Shown here in pieces: positions 18,222 through 27,134 of a stretch of 64,000 bases of DNA. The translations under genes were made by a program, and so were the position numbers. Source of the DNA: Sporolituus thermophilus DSM 23256 (GTDB lineage: Bacteria; Bacillota; Negativicutes; Sporomusales; Thermosinaceae); the NCBI RefSeq assembly GCF_900102435.1, contig NZ_FNBU01000009.1, positions 1 to 64,000 of the forward strand. Direction: 5' to 3'. How positions within the stretch are numbered: position 1 is the stretch's first letter; each line of letters starts with the position of its first letter. The notes below the pieces were generated by a model, which did no database searches, was not told the DNA's origin, and saw nothing but the letters and a program-made list of their open reading frames with translations.

Positions 18222-18521
18222 ATGCAGATCAAAAAATTGGGTCTTTCTCCTGTGGGAAGCCGCATTAATATAGAGGAAGCGGCTTCCGCGCGGAACGATC
18301 ATAAAGACTTTGCCCAATTTTTGACAGACGCGTTGCGGGACGTCAACCGGCTACAGCATGAAGCGCAGCAGGCTTCTCTTAATTTGGCGGCCGGTAAAGT
18401 GCAGGATATTTCCGAGGTTGTCATTGCAGCAGAAAAAGCTACGATCGCCTTACAACTTACCATGCAGGTGCGCAATAAGGTAGTTGATGCCTACCAGGAA
18501 GTTATGCGCATGCAGGTATAG
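18222..18521 (+). CDS. fliE: flagellar hook-basal body protein FliE
   Basis: FliE joins the MS ring to the rod. The 99 residues are normal in length and show FAQFLTDALRDVNRLQHEAQ and the C-terminal VVIAAEKATIALQLTMQVRN and VVDAYQEVMRMQV, the most conserved part of the family. A GGGAGGA site lies upstream of the ATG. fliF follows after 38 bases. Confidence 0.95.
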   Translation: MQIKKLGLSPVGSRINIEEAASARNDHKDFAQFLTDALRDVNRLQHEAQQASLNLAAGKVQDISEVVIAAEKATIALQLTMQVRNKVVDAYQEVMRMQV

Positions 18522-18559
18522 TTGCGGGATGATTATTTGTCACTGAAAGGTTGGGGACC

Positions 18560-20095
18560 ATGGCTGACTGGAAAGAGCAGTCCCTGCAGATCTGGCGGAG
18601 CCTAGGCAAGAAACAGCGCTATTTAATTGCCGCTTCAGCCTTTTTCGTTTTTGCGGTAATTTTACTGTGGAGCTACTGGTGGGGCGGGCGCATTGACTAC
18701 GTTCCACTATATACTGGCCTGGATCTTAAGGATGCCGGTGAAGTGGTCAGTAAACTAAAGGAAATGAAGGTTCCGCACCAGATTGAGGCCAATGGGACGG
18801 CTATTCTCGTACCCGCAAAGGATGTGCACCGTGTCAGGCTGGAATTAGCTAGCCAGGGGCTGCCACGCGGATATAAGGGATTTGAAATTTTTGACCAAAC
18901 TAAATTCGGCGTTACCGATTTTCAGCAGAAAGTCTACCTTTTACAAGCTTTGCAGGGCGAGTTAACCCGCACGATTGAACAAATGGCCGAAGTAGAAAAG
19001 GCCAGGGTGCATATTGTGCTTTCGGAAGACAGTTTGTATAAAAAAAATGAAAAACCGGCAACAGCCTCCGTTATGTTGAAACTTCGGCCCGGCGTTCAGT
19101 TATCACGCGAACAAGTTCGCGGCATCGTCAATCTTGTTGCCCACAGTATTCAGGGGCTTAAGCCGGAAAATGTCACGGTAGTTGACAACTATGCCCGTGT
19201 ACTTAATGATCAGATGGAAACTCCTTTTACTACTGGCGCGATTACAGTTACGCAGCTTGAACTGACAAAAAAAATTCAGGAGGATTTGCAGAAAAATATT
19301 CATACCCTGTTGGAGCAGGTTTTGGGACCAGGCAAAGCGGCGGCACGCGTGAATGTGGAACTTAATTTCGACCAACGCACGATTGATCGACAGACTTTCG
19401 AGCCTGTCGCTGACGATAAGGGAATTATTCGGAGCATGCAAGAAATGTCCGAATCTTACCGTGGCTCTGCGCCCGCTCCTGGAGGCGTGCCCGGCACCAC
19501 AGCTAACATTCCCGGTTATGTGACAGGCGCAAATAATCAGTCGAATTACGAGAAAAAAGAAATAACCCGTAATTATGAGATTAATGAAACCAAGGAAAGG
19601 GTTGTTACGGCGCCGGGGACGATAAAGCGGTTAACGGTAGCAGTATTGATTGATGCCAGTATCGATCGGGCAAAGCAGGAAAGCATTGCTAAAACGGTTG
19701 CATCGGCTGTAGGTTTGAATCCGTCGCGCGGTGATACGATTTCGGTGGAAAGCATTCCCTTCAGCACCGAGCTGCAGGAAAGACAACGTCGGGAAGAACA
19801 GGCTTTAGAACAGCAACAGCGGCAAGAGTTGTGGTTAAGGGTTGGCGCCGCGGCAATCGGACTTATCGCGCTTTTATACATCGTGCGTTTGTTGGTGCGA
19901 CGCCGCCTTCAAAAAGAAGAACTCGAAGTTGTAACCATTGCCCCGCCGCAGCCGCAGCCTGTCCCGGCTAAGAGCAAAGAACTTACGCCGCAGGAAAAAG
20001 AACGGCTGCAGCAACGGGAGGCAGTCGCGAAACTGGCAAAATCCAAACCCGAAGAAGTAGCGCATTTAATCAAAACCTGGTTGGCCGAAGAGTAG
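18560..20095 (+). CDS. fliF: flagellar MS-ring protein FliF
   Basis: FliF forms the membrane MS ring on which the motor and export gate assemble. It has a transmembrane segment at about residues 22-42, the YscJ/FliF ring-building domain (with LQGELTRTIEQMAEVEKARV), a Gly/Pro-rich linker near residue 310, a second membrane segment near residue 435 and a charged FliG-binding tail. The ATG at 18560 (511 residues) has GAAAGG nine bases upstream; a TTG three codons earlier abuts the same site and is less likely. Confidence 0.96.
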   Translation: MADWKEQSLQIWRSLGKKQRYLIAASAFFVFAVILLWSYWWGGRIDYVPLYTGLDLKDAGEVVSKLKEMKVPHQIEANGTAILVPAKDVHRVRLELASQGLPRGYKGFEIFDQTKFGVTDFQQKVYLLQALQGELTRTIEQMAEVEKARVHIVLSEDSLYKKNEKPATASVMLKLRPGVQLSREQVRGIVNLVAHSIQGLKPENVTVVDNYARVLNDQMETPFTTGAITVTQLELTKKIQEDLQKNIHTLLEQVLGPGKAAARVNVELNFDQRTIDRQTFEPVADDKGIIRSMQEMSESYRGSAPAPGGVPGTTANIPGYVTGANNQSNYEKKEITRNYEINETKERVVTAPGTIKRLTVAVLIDASIDRAKQESIAKTVASAVGLNPSRGDTISVESIPFSTELQERQRREEQALEQQQRQELWLRVGAAAIGLIALLYIVRLLVRRRLQKEELEVVTIAPPQPQPVPAKSKELTPQEKERLQQREAVAKLAKSKPEEVAHLIKTWLAEE

Positions 20096-20112
20096 CTCAA
20101 GCGAGGGGTGGA

Positions 20113-21126
20113 ATGGTGTATCAGTCTGGTGAACTCACAGGAAAGCAGAAGGCCGCAATTTTGTTGATTGCCCTTGGTCCCGATATTTCCGCCCAGGTGT
20201 TTAAACATCTACGCGAAGACGAAATTGAAAAGCTCACCTTGGAAATTGCCAATCAGCGTAAAGTTCCGCAAGAATACAAGGACCGCGTGCTGGCTGAATT
20301 CCATCAAATATGTCTAGCCAAAGAGTACATTTCTGCCGGCGGTTTAGATTATGCCAGGGAAATTTTGGAGAAAGCGCTTGGCACGGAGAAAGCCATGGCT
20401 ATTATCAATCGTTTAACTTCCAGTCTGCAAATCCGTCCTTTTGACTTTGCCCGTAAAACAGATCCTGGTCAACTGCTTAACTTTATTCAAAATGAACATC
20501 CGCAGACAATTGCCTTGATAATGGCCTATCTTCAACCTGATCAGGCAGCCGCTATCCTTTCGGCGTTACCGCCAGAGCGTCAAGTTGACGTGGCGCGGCG
20601 AATTGCTACCATGGACCGTACCTCACCTGACGTTATCAGAGATGTTGAGCGCATCTTGGAAAGGAAGCTTTCTTCCCTTGTCACTCAGGATTTCACCGCT
20701 GCTGGCGGCGTGGACTCTATCGTGGAAGTTCTCAACCGGGTCGACCGGACTACGGAAAGAACTATTATCGAGAATTTAGAAGTCCAACATCCTGAACTGG
20801 CTGAAGAAATCAAGAAGCGTATGTTTGTCTTCGAGGACATTGTGATGCTTGACGACCGCGCTCTGCAATTGGTGTTGCGTGAAATTGATTCTAAAGATTT
20901 AGCACTGGCCCTCAAAGCGTCGTCTGGCGAAGTGGCGGAAAAAATCTATAAGAATATGTCCAAACGCGCTGCAGAAATGTTGCGCGAGGAAATCGAGTAC
21001 ATGGGACCGGTCCGCATCCGCGATGTGGAAGAGGCGCAGCAAAAAATTGTCAATGTGATTCGCCGTTTGGAAGAATCAGGTGAAATCATCGTTTCCCGCG
21101 GTAGGGGGGACGAGATTATTGTCTAA
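20113..21126 (+). CDS. fliG: flagellar motor switch protein FliG
   Basis: FliG is the rotor protein that contacts the stator and binds FliF and FliM. The 337 residues show GKQKAAILLIALGPDISAQV at the N-terminus, the middle-domain EHPQTIALIMAYLQP motif, and the C-terminal charged torque helix around DDRALQLVLREIDSKDLALA, with the closing MGPVRIRDVEEAQQKIV. A GAGGGG site precedes the ATG. The stop overlaps the start of fliH by eight bases. Confidence 0.97.
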   Translation: MVYQSGELTGKQKAAILLIALGPDISAQVFKHLREDEIEKLTLEIANQRKVPQEYKDRVLAEFHQICLAKEYISAGGLDYAREILEKALGTEKAMAIINRLTSSLQIRPFDFARKTDPGQLLNFIQNEHPQTIALIMAYLQPDQAAAILSALPPERQVDVARRIATMDRTSPDVIRDVERILERKLSSLVTQDFTAAGGVDSIVEVLNRVDRTTERTIIENLEVQHPELAEEIKKRMFVFEDIVMLDDRALQLVLREIDSKDLALALKASSGEVAEKIYKNMSKRAAEMLREEIEYMGPVRIRDVEEAQQKIVNVIRRLEESGEIIVSRGRGDEIIV

Positions 21127-21856
21127 GATTATTAAATACGTGCGCGTTCAAGGCACGCCTGTAGTTATCGAGCCAGTTCATACAATTGAACAAACGGAAG
21201 TAGTGAAGGATTCGCTGGCAGGGGTTCATGACGAAATAATTGCCGATGCGGAAAAAGAAGCAGCCAGGTTGTTAAGCGAGGCAAGAAAAAATGCTGCCGC
21301 TTTGCTTAACGAGGCCCGCCAGCAGTATGAAAAATTGAAAAAAGAGGCTTTTGATCAGGGCTATCAAGCAGGATACAGTCAGGGGATGCAACAGGGGAGA
21401 CAGGATATCGAGGCTGAGAGGCAGAACGCATTGCGTCAGGCAGCCGACCAAGCCGGACAGCTCCTGGCTGCTGCGCGGCGGGAATATCAGCAAACCCTGA
21501 TAGATGCCGAGCGGCACATTATCGACTTGGCTTTGGCGGTGGCGCGGAAAATCTTAGCCCGCGAAATTGAGGAGAATCCAATGGTAGTTTTGCCGATTGT
21601 CCGGGCTGCTCTCGAAAAAGTACGCGACCAGGAGCAAATAACTATTCTGGTAAATCCGGAAGACTTCGAAGTAGTGCTGGAGGCCAAGCGTGACCTAGAG
21701 CTGGTGATTGGCCGCGAGCGCGCCTTGCAAATTATCGCCGACAATACCGTAGGTAGGGGCGGGTGCCTGCTCGATACTCCCTTTGGGATGGTAGATGCCC
21801 GTATTGATACACAGTTTGAAATGGTAAAAAGAGCGCTAGAGGACCTATTGCCATGA
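21119..21856 (+). CDS. fliH: flagellar assembly protein FliH
   Basis: FliH is the stator-like regulator of the export ATPase FliI. The central region is a long charged coiled coil (roughly residues 35-140, Ala/Glu/Gln-rich) with a GYQAGYSQGMQQGRQD Gly-repeat segment, followed by the C-terminal FliI-binding domain. The TTG at 21119 gives 245 residues starting MSKIIKYVRV and overlaps fliG by eight bases, with GGGGG about ten bases upstream. A longer reading from 21080 would lie inside fliG and is not favoured. Confidence 0.9.
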   Translation: MSKIIKYVRVQGTPVVIEPVHTIEQTEVVKDSLAGVHDEIIADAEKEAARLLSEARKNAAALLNEARQQYEKLKKEAFDQGYQAGYSQGMQQGRQDIEAERQNALRQAADQAGQLLAAARREYQQTLIDAERHIIDLALAVARKILAREIEENPMVVLPIVRAALEKVRDQEQITILVNPEDFEVVLEAKRDLELVIGRERALQIIADNTVGRGGCLLDTPFGMVDARIDTQFEMVKRALEDLLP

Positions 21857-23172
21857 AGCTAGTCGGTTTTGAGCGCTACCTCGGCGCGGTTAAGAGCGCT
21901 GAAACAATGCGGTTGAACGGGAAAGTTACCCAAATTATTGGTTTGATTATTGAGTCGCAGGGACCGAGCGTTAATTTGGGCGAACTGTGTTACATTCATC
22001 CGCGCAGCGGCGGCAGGCCTATTCCGGCGGAGGTGGTTGGCTTTCGTCCCAACCATGTGCTGCTTATGCCGATTGGTGAGCTGGAGGGAATTGGGCCAGG
22101 GTGCAGCGTTGTATCGGCTAACCGGACTTTGAAAGTAAGAGTAGGACCGGATTTGCTCGGTCGTGTACTGGACGGTCTGGGAAATCCTATCGACGGCCGA
22201 GGCCCGGTCGCGACCGTTGCCGAGTATCCGCTTCATGCCCTGCCGCCGCCGCCGCTTAGCCGGCGGCGGATTACGGAGATACTTTCGGTAGGTGTGCGGG
22301 CCGTTGACGGATTTTTAACCTTAGGGCGCGGACAGCGGATTGGTATTATGGCGGGCAGCGGCGTAGGTAAAAGCACACTGCTAGGTATGATTGCCCGCAA
22401 TACGGAAGCTGACATCAGTGTTATCGCTTTAATTGGCGAACGGGGGCGTGAAGTCCGGGAATTTATCGAGCGCGATCTCGGTGAAGACGGCTTGAAACGT
22501 TCCGTTGTTGTCGTCGCAACTTCGGACCAACCCGCGCTTGTCCGAATCAAAGGCGCTATGACGGCCACGGCTATTGCCGAGTTTTTCCGTGACCAAGGTA
22601 AAGATGTAACACTCATGATGGACTCGGTTACCCGTTTCGCAATGGCCCAGCGGGAGGTGGGCTTGACAGTAGGCGAACCCCCCGCTACCCGTGGCTATAC
22701 CCCGTCGGTTTTTGCAATGCTACCCAAGCTTCTGGAGCGGTCGGGGACTGGTGATAAAGGGTCAATAACAGGTATTTATACGGTGCTGGCTGATGGCGAT
22801 GATATGAATGAACCAATTGCCGACGCGGTGCGTAGCATTCTTGACGGTCATATCGTTTTGTCCCGCGATTTGGCATCACAAAACCATTATCCGGCTATCG
22901 ATGTTTTAGCCAGCGTAAGCCGTGTCATGCTGGATATCGTCAGTAAGGAGCATTGGCAGGCCGCGCAGAAGCTTCGCTCAATCTTGGCCACATACCGTGA
23001 AGCCGAAGATTTGATTAATATTGGCGCATACGCCGCCGGCAGCAATCCCAGGATAGACCAGGCGGTAAGGCTAATTGAAGGTGTGCGACGATTTCTCCGG
23101 CAGGATGTCCATGAGATGGCCGACCTTACCAATACGCTTGCCTGGCTGCATGACTTGGCACAGCAGGCTTAA
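21853..23172 (+). CDS. fliI: flagellar protein export ATPase FliI
   Basis: FliI is the F1-beta-like ATPase that drives type III export. The 439 residues include LGRVLDGLGNPIDG, Walker A GSGVGKST near residues 168-175, IALIGERGREVREF and the Walker B strand VTLMMDSVTRFAMAQREVGL. ADGDDMNEPIADAVRSILDG is typical of the family. It overlaps fliH by four bases (ATGA) and forms the FliH-FliI-FliJ export ATPase module. Confidence 0.97.
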   Translation: MKLVGFERYLGAVKSAETMRLNGKVTQIIGLIIESQGPSVNLGELCYIHPRSGGRPIPAEVVGFRPNHVLLMPIGELEGIGPGCSVVSANRTLKVRVGPDLLGRVLDGLGNPIDGRGPVATVAEYPLHALPPPPLSRRRITEILSVGVRAVDGFLTLGRGQRIGIMAGSGVGKSTLLGMIARNTEADISVIALIGERGREVREFIERDLGEDGLKRSVVVVATSDQPALVRIKGAMTATAIAEFFRDQGKDVTLMMDSVTRFAMAQREVGLTVGEPPATRGYTPSVFAMLPKLLERSGTGDKGSITGIYTVLADGDDMNEPIADAVRSILDGHIVLSRDLASQNHYPAIDVLASVSRVMLDIVSKEHWQAAQKLRSILATYREAEDLINIGAYAAGSNPRIDQAVRLIEGVRRFLRQDVHEMADLTNTLAWLHDLAQQA

Positions 23173-23186
23173 AGGGTGGATAAAGA

Positions 23187-23630
23187 GTGCAGAAGTTTCG
23201 TTTTCGTCTGGCAACGCTCCTAAAAATGCGCCATATGGAAGAAGAACAGGCCCAACTTCGACTGGCGGAAGCGATGCAACAGAGCTTTAATGAACAAGAA
23301 AAACTGCGCCGGTTGACAGGCAAATTTGCTGACAATATTAACGCCCTCCAGTCAAGTCAACTGGCCTGTCCTACAATTGCCCAGCTTAAGATTGCCTATA
23401 ATTATCTCGATAAACTTAAAGAAGAGATAGCACGGCAAAAAAAACAAGTTAACTATGCCGAACAATGCTGCCGCCAGCGACAGAAGGATCTTGAGCAGGC
23501 TGTTCAGGCCCGCAAGGTGGTTGAAAAACTCCATGAAAAACGGCGGCGGGAATACTTGAGCAAGCTTGGCCGGGAAGAACAAAAACTACTGGACGAAATG
23601 GGCGCTTTGTTTGTTGCCCGTAAGCAATGA
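23187..23630 (+). CDS. fliJ: flagellar export protein FliJ
   Basis: FliJ is the small central stalk-like coiled-coil subunit of the export ATPase. The 147 residues start MQKFRFRLATLLKMRHMEEE, the typical FliJ N-terminus, and are almost wholly charged coiled coil. The GTG start has AAAGGGTGG upstream. It overlaps the following transglycosylase gene by four bases (ATGA). Confidence 0.92.
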   Translation: MQKFRFRLATLLKMRHMEEEQAQLRLAEAMQQSFNEQEKLRRLTGKFADNINALQSSQLACPTIAQLKIAYNYLDKLKEEIARQKKQVNYAEQCCRQRQKDLEQAVQARKVVEKLHEKRRREYLSKLGREEQKLLDEMGALFVARKQ

Positions 23631-24169
23631 GGTTTGACATGGAAGGTATTAGCAGAGTTACCCAGCGCATTGCGACAATAGAACAGCGGTTTGCTTCTCC
23701 TTCGCATTTGGCCAAGAGTAATTTTGCGGCAACGTTTGCTGCTGCCAAAAACCAATCGCCCCAGCCGGGGGCAGGCGTTAACACGTCAAGCGAAATTGCC
23801 CAAATGGTTCACGCGGCTGCTCGCCGGCATGGCTTAGATCCTAATTTGGCGTTAGCCGTAGCCCAGGCCGAATCGGGCCTATCGCCGCTTGTTGTGTCTG
23901 ACGCCGGGGCAGTCGGTGTTATGCAGCTTATGCCGGAAACGGCAAAACGGTTAGGGGTGCGCAACATTTACGATCCCTGGGACAATATTGACGGCGGTGT
24001 GCGCTATCTGAAGGATATGTTGAATACTTTCAATGGCGACGTCACTAAAGCTATTGCTGCTTATAACGCCGGACCGGCGGCAGTTGCCCGTTATGGTGGT
24101 ATTCCGCCTTATGCCGAAACCCAGAGGTATGTGGCGAAAGTGCTGGGTTTTTACGGCCAGAGTATCTAA
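23627..24169 (+). CDS. flagellar-cluster lytic transglycosylase (SLT domain)
   Basis: This 180-residue protein has a lytic transglycosylase SLT domain from about residue 60: ALAVAQAESGLSPLVVSDAG with the catalytic Glu, GVMQLMPETAKRLGV, and AIAAYNAGPAAVARYGG. The first 55 residues contain no signal peptide or lipoprotein box. Its place between fliJ and the MotE-like gene suggests it opens the peptidoglycan for the rod, possibly exported by the flagellar system itself; that export route is inference. It overlaps fliJ by four bases. Confidence 0.9.
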   Translation: MRFDMEGISRVTQRIATIEQRFASPSHLAKSNFAATFAAAKNQSPQPGAGVNTSSEIAQMVHAAARRHGLDPNLALAVAQAESGLSPLVVSDAGAVGVMQLMPETAKRLGVRNIYDPWDNIDGGVRYLKDMLNTFNGDVTKAIAAYNAGPAAVARYGGIPPYAETQRYVAKVLGFYGQSI

Positions 24170-24181
24170 TGAGGAGTAGCG

Positions 24182-24778
24182 TTGGCAATGGCAGGAAAAA
24201 TCAAAGGAAATGTTGCTTCTACTCCCCCAAAAGCTAAATCTGGCGGTTTCTTTAAAATACTGCTGATACTCTTGGTAACACTTATTTTGGCCGGAGGGGC
24301 TTTTGTACTTGGTGCCTACCTAAATTTTATAGATCTTGATAAACTGGCGGACGATTGGAAAGTGTATGATAAACCGGTAATCGGGCGCTTTTTCCAAAAA
24401 CCGCAACCATTTGCACCGCCTGTACCGGACACGGAAGCATCCGCGTTGCTGCCACCGGTTCAGCCGGCGCCGCCCTCACCATCTGTTATGGTTCCAACTG
24501 ATAGCCGACCACCTACAGTCGCAGAAGAAGCGGCAGAAAAAAGCAAGAAAGCGCGCCAAGCGGAGGAGGCTAAACGCGTCAGCAAACTTGCTCGTCTTTA
24601 CACTAGTATGAAACCTGAAGAAGCTGTTGCCATTCTTAATCAATTGGACGACGGCATGGTTTTGGCTATTTTAAATAAAATGGAAGAGGACCAGGCAGCA
24701 AAAATACTTGCAGCATTTGATGCCAGGCGCGCGGCCCGTCTTACCGAGGCAATGCTGAAGGCGAAACCGGATATTTAG
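24182..24778 (+). CDS. MotE/YlxF-like flagellar protein (MgtE_N-like domain)
   Basis: This 198-residue protein has one transmembrane segment near residues 24-46, a Pro-rich stretch (about 75-110), a Lys/Glu-rich coiled coil and a C-terminal MgtE_N/FliG-like helical repeat (MKPEEAVAILNQLDDGMVLA, then ILNKMEEDQAAKILAAFD). The topology resembles MotE, a periplasmic chaperone-like partner of MotC/MotB, and the position equals ylxF in Bacillus. The TTG at 24182 has GGAG five bases upstream; the ATG two codons later is the alternative. Its exact role here is inferred. Confidence 0.8.
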   Translation: MAMAGKIKGNVASTPPKAKSGGFFKILLILLVTLILAGGAFVLGAYLNFIDLDKLADDWKVYDKPVIGRFFQKPQPFAPPVPDTEASALLPPVQPAPPSPSVMVPTDSRPPTVAEEAAEKSKKARQAEEAKRVSKLARLYTSMKPEEAVAILNQLDDGMVLAILNKMEEDQAAKILAAFDARRAARLTEAMLKAKPDI

Positions 24779-24813
24779 TTTTTTATCAACACGCTTGAAA
24801 GGAGGTGAATAAT

Positions 24814-26223
24814 TTGGACATAATGATGGCCTTACAAAATATGAGCAGCGAAACAACTGTAGTGGGAGTTCAGCCGCGCGAAATTAAAAACGCAGCCGGA
24901 CAAATAGGAATGGCGCTTGATTTCGCGGCGATCTTTGGCGAGATGGTGAATTTTCAGCCAATTTCCGCGGACAGCAGGGTGGAAAAACAGGAGCAGAAGC
25001 AAGGCGAGTTAATGCCTGCCATATCGTCATTGGCGCAGGGCGCGGCCCCAATAGTAATGCCGTGGGTATTTTTAGTGCTGCCGTCGTCGTTGCCGGTTGA
25101 AGAACAATTTAACCGTGTATTTGGAACGGCTACTGCTATTGACGCGGGGATTCAGCCTGTCTCGCCAGGTCAGCAGGCATCGATTGCGCTAGAGTCAGTC
25201 AACAGGCCACTTTTGTCGCAAAATGGTACAATAACCCCCACTTTGCTGAATGCCACCGCACTGACCAAGGCCGTTGACGTTACCTTTCCGGCAAGCTTAA
25301 TCCAAACTGAAACGGTTACGGTTCAAGGCGCAACGCAGCAAATAACTGCCAATACTACTGACTTAAGCACCTATGCCGCGGACATGCAAAGTGGGAAAAA
25401 ATTCCAATACATCCCAATTCAACCTTTGGACATGAAAAAGTCATCACAGGAATGGCCTGCTACCGGCAAGGGGAACGAGCCGACCGATGCTCTTTTACAG
25501 GCTGCGGGAGATAATATAATGCCTGTACCGGGTGAACTACCGGACGATTTATCGAGAGCCGTGCAACTGGCAGCCGCGACGGACAGTGATGTTGGGAAAG
25601 TGGTTTTACGCGAATTTAACGGCGAGCCAGTAGTACAAAAACAGGCTCAACTATTGCTGTCGGCAGCAAGACCGGAGCGCGCCGATAACCCTGCCAGTGT
25701 TTTTGTCGGCATGATTGATCATTTAAACACTTCTCCTGCTGCTCCTTTTACGTCCTCTGGTAATTCAGCTCCGCCAGCCCATGTCATTCACGATCCCTAT
25801 AAAGTAGTAGAACAAGTAGTAGCTCAGGCTCGTCTCCGCATGCGGCCCGACAACTCCGAAATGGTTATTCATTTGAAGCCCGAGCATCTTGGGGAGCTAA
25901 CTTTAAAGGTGTCGGTAGAAAACGGAGGGGCGGTTACGGCTAGTTTTCACAGCAATAATCCCGAAGTCCGCAGTATTATCGAGGCTTCGTTGCCTGAACT
26001 AAAACAAGAACTCATCAACCAAGGCCTGAAGGTGGAATATGTAGGCGTTTACACCGGGCTTAGTCAGTCTTTTATGAATGATCAACGTGACCAGCGCCAG
26101 CATATTTTCACAAAGTCCGGTTTACGAAAAACAATGCGTCAGCTTTCGGAGGTCGCCGCTATGGAAACTCACGGGGCACATTATGTGGTTCCTGCCGTTT
26201 CCGGCGTTGACTACCGAGTATAG
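24814..26223 (+). CDS. fliK: flagellar hook-length control protein FliK
   Basis: FliK measures hook length and switches export specificity. The first 330 or so residues are a variable Gln/Ala/Thr-rich ruler region. The C-terminal Flg_hook domain contains RLRMRPDNSEMVIHLKPEHL and GELTLKVSVENG, then LPELKQELINQGLKVEYV. A consensus AAAGGAGGTG (24798-24807) places the start at the TTG at 24814, giving 469 residues; a GTG at 24805 is part of the Shine-Dalgarno itself. Confidence 0.92.
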   Translation: MDIMMALQNMSSETTVVGVQPREIKNAAGQIGMALDFAAIFGEMVNFQPISADSRVEKQEQKQGELMPAISSLAQGAAPIVMPWVFLVLPSSLPVEEQFNRVFGTATAIDAGIQPVSPGQQASIALESVNRPLLSQNGTITPTLLNATALTKAVDVTFPASLIQTETVTVQGATQQITANTTDLSTYAADMQSGKKFQYIPIQPLDMKKSSQEWPATGKGNEPTDALLQAAGDNIMPVPGELPDDLSRAVQLAAATDSDVGKVVLREFNGEPVVQKQAQLLLSAARPERADNPASVFVGMIDHLNTSPAAPFTSSGNSAPPAHVIHDPYKVVEQVVAQARLRMRPDNSEMVIHLKPEHLGELTLKVSVENGGAVTASFHSNNPEVRSIIEASLPELKQELINQGLKVEYVGVYTGLSQSFMNDQRDQRQHIFTKSGLRKTMRQLSEVAAMETHGAHYVVPAVSGVDYRV

Positions 26224-26237
26224 GAGGGAAGGCAAAA

Positions 26238-26648
26238 GTGACATCTGTCAGTAGTGCGACCGCAGTCAGTAGTGCTACGGATGAAAGCGTTTCGTCGGTT
26301 AAGAAAAACGACCAATTGGGCAAAAATGATTTTTTAAAACTGCTGGTAGCGCAACTCAGGTATCAGGATCCTATGAACCCGATGGAAGACAAGGAGTTTA
26401 TTGCGCAAATGGCGCAATTTTCCAGCTTGGAACAAATGCAGAACCTCAACTCTACCATGTTTATTACGCAGGCTATGGGTTTAATAGGTAAGACGGTCCG
26501 GTGGCAGGATGAAAATGGCATCGAACAGGCCGGTACTGTTCGCGCCGTTAAAATTAGCGACGGACAGCCTTATATAGTTGTGGGCGATGCTACCGTTAAA
26601 TTGAGTAAAATTCAAGTGGTAGAAGAGAGCGCAAAAGGAGGTGCATGA
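26238..26648 (+). CDS. flgD: flagellar hook capping protein FlgD
   Basis: FlgD caps the growing hook so that FlgE can polymerise. The 136 residues contain the conserved N-terminal block [20 protein letters not shown] followed by [18 protein letters not shown]. It is the short form found in Bacillus and relatives, lacking the Ig/tudor-like extension of enteric FlgD. The GTG start follows GGAGGGA. It overlaps the next gene by four bases. Confidence 0.95.
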   Translation: MTSVSSATAVSSATDESVSSVKKNDQLGKNDFLKLLVAQLRYQDPMNPMEDKEFIAQMAQFSSLEQMQNLNSTMFITQAMGLIGKTVRWQDENGIEQAGTVRAVKISDGQPYIVVGDATVKLSKIQVVEESAKGGA

Positions 26649-27037
26649 TGGCCGATAACCGCATTTATTATCCGCAGCGACCCATTGGGCCGCTTAATCC
26701 ACCGGCGCCAACACCGGAAAAACAGTCGACGGCTCCTGTTCATGCCGGTCCAAGTTTCAGCCAGGTGCTGGACCAACATTTAACAGGTATCAAATTCTCG
26801 CAGCATGCTCTCCAGCGGTTGCAGAGCCGCAATATCCAGCTAAATCAGGCCGAGCTGGCCAAATTAAATAGTGCGGTAGAAAAGGCAGCGCAGAAAGGAG
26901 CCAAAGAATCACTCATCTTGATGGATAATCTTGCTTTGGTTGTAAGTATTCGGAATAAGACAGTGATTACCGCAATTGATGGCGCGAGTATGAAAGAAAA
27001 CGTTTTTACCAATATTGACAGCGCCGTCATCGTATAG
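26645..27037 (+). CDS. flagellar operon protein (TIGR02530-like)
   Basis: This 130-residue protein matches my memory of the small flagellar operon protein family found next to flgD in Firmicutes: a Pro-rich N-terminus, then FSQHALQRLQSRNIQL, AKLNSAVEKAAQKGAKESL and a C-terminal LVVSIRNKTVITAIDG with ENVFTNIDSAVIV. Its function is unknown to me. Two in-frame ATG codons (26645 and 26648) are possible starts, the first overlapping flgD by four bases. Confidence 0.85.
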   Translation: MMADNRIYYPQRPIGPLNPPAPTPEKQSTAPVHAGPSFSQVLDQHLTGIKFSQHALQRLQSRNIQLNQAELAKLNSAVEKAAQKGAKESLILMDNLALVVSIRNKTVITAIDGASMKENVFTNIDSAVIV

Positions 27038-27090
27038 GGCTGGACCTCCATGAGGAAGCCCGTAGGCTGGCGAATGACTGAGACAGCCGC
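27036..27090 (+). promoter_or_regulatory. candidate structured RNA element upstream of flgE
   Basis: GGCTG (27038-27042) pairs with CAGCC (27084-27088), enclosing two tight hairpins: CCTC/GAGG (27045-27048 with 27052-27055) and AGCC/GGCT (27057-27060 with 27065-27068, loop CGTA). This forms a three-way-junction-like element in the 97-base gap before flgE. I do not recognise it as a known riboswitch class; the c-di-GMP-I core motifs are absent. Confidence 0.35.
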
Positions 27091-27134
27091 TAAAATTTAT
27101 TACTCTAACATTTATGGTGGGAGGTCATATCACA

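Noticed and set aside
21080-21118. Upstream start of fliH inside fliG
   Set aside because: The 13 extra residues come from fliG codons in another frame; TTG 21119 has a ribosome site and gives the expected MSKIIK start.
27036-27090. A known c-di-GMP-I riboswitch before flgE
   Set aside because: The conserved core and the tetraloop-receptor motifs of that class are absent; only generic short helices are seen.
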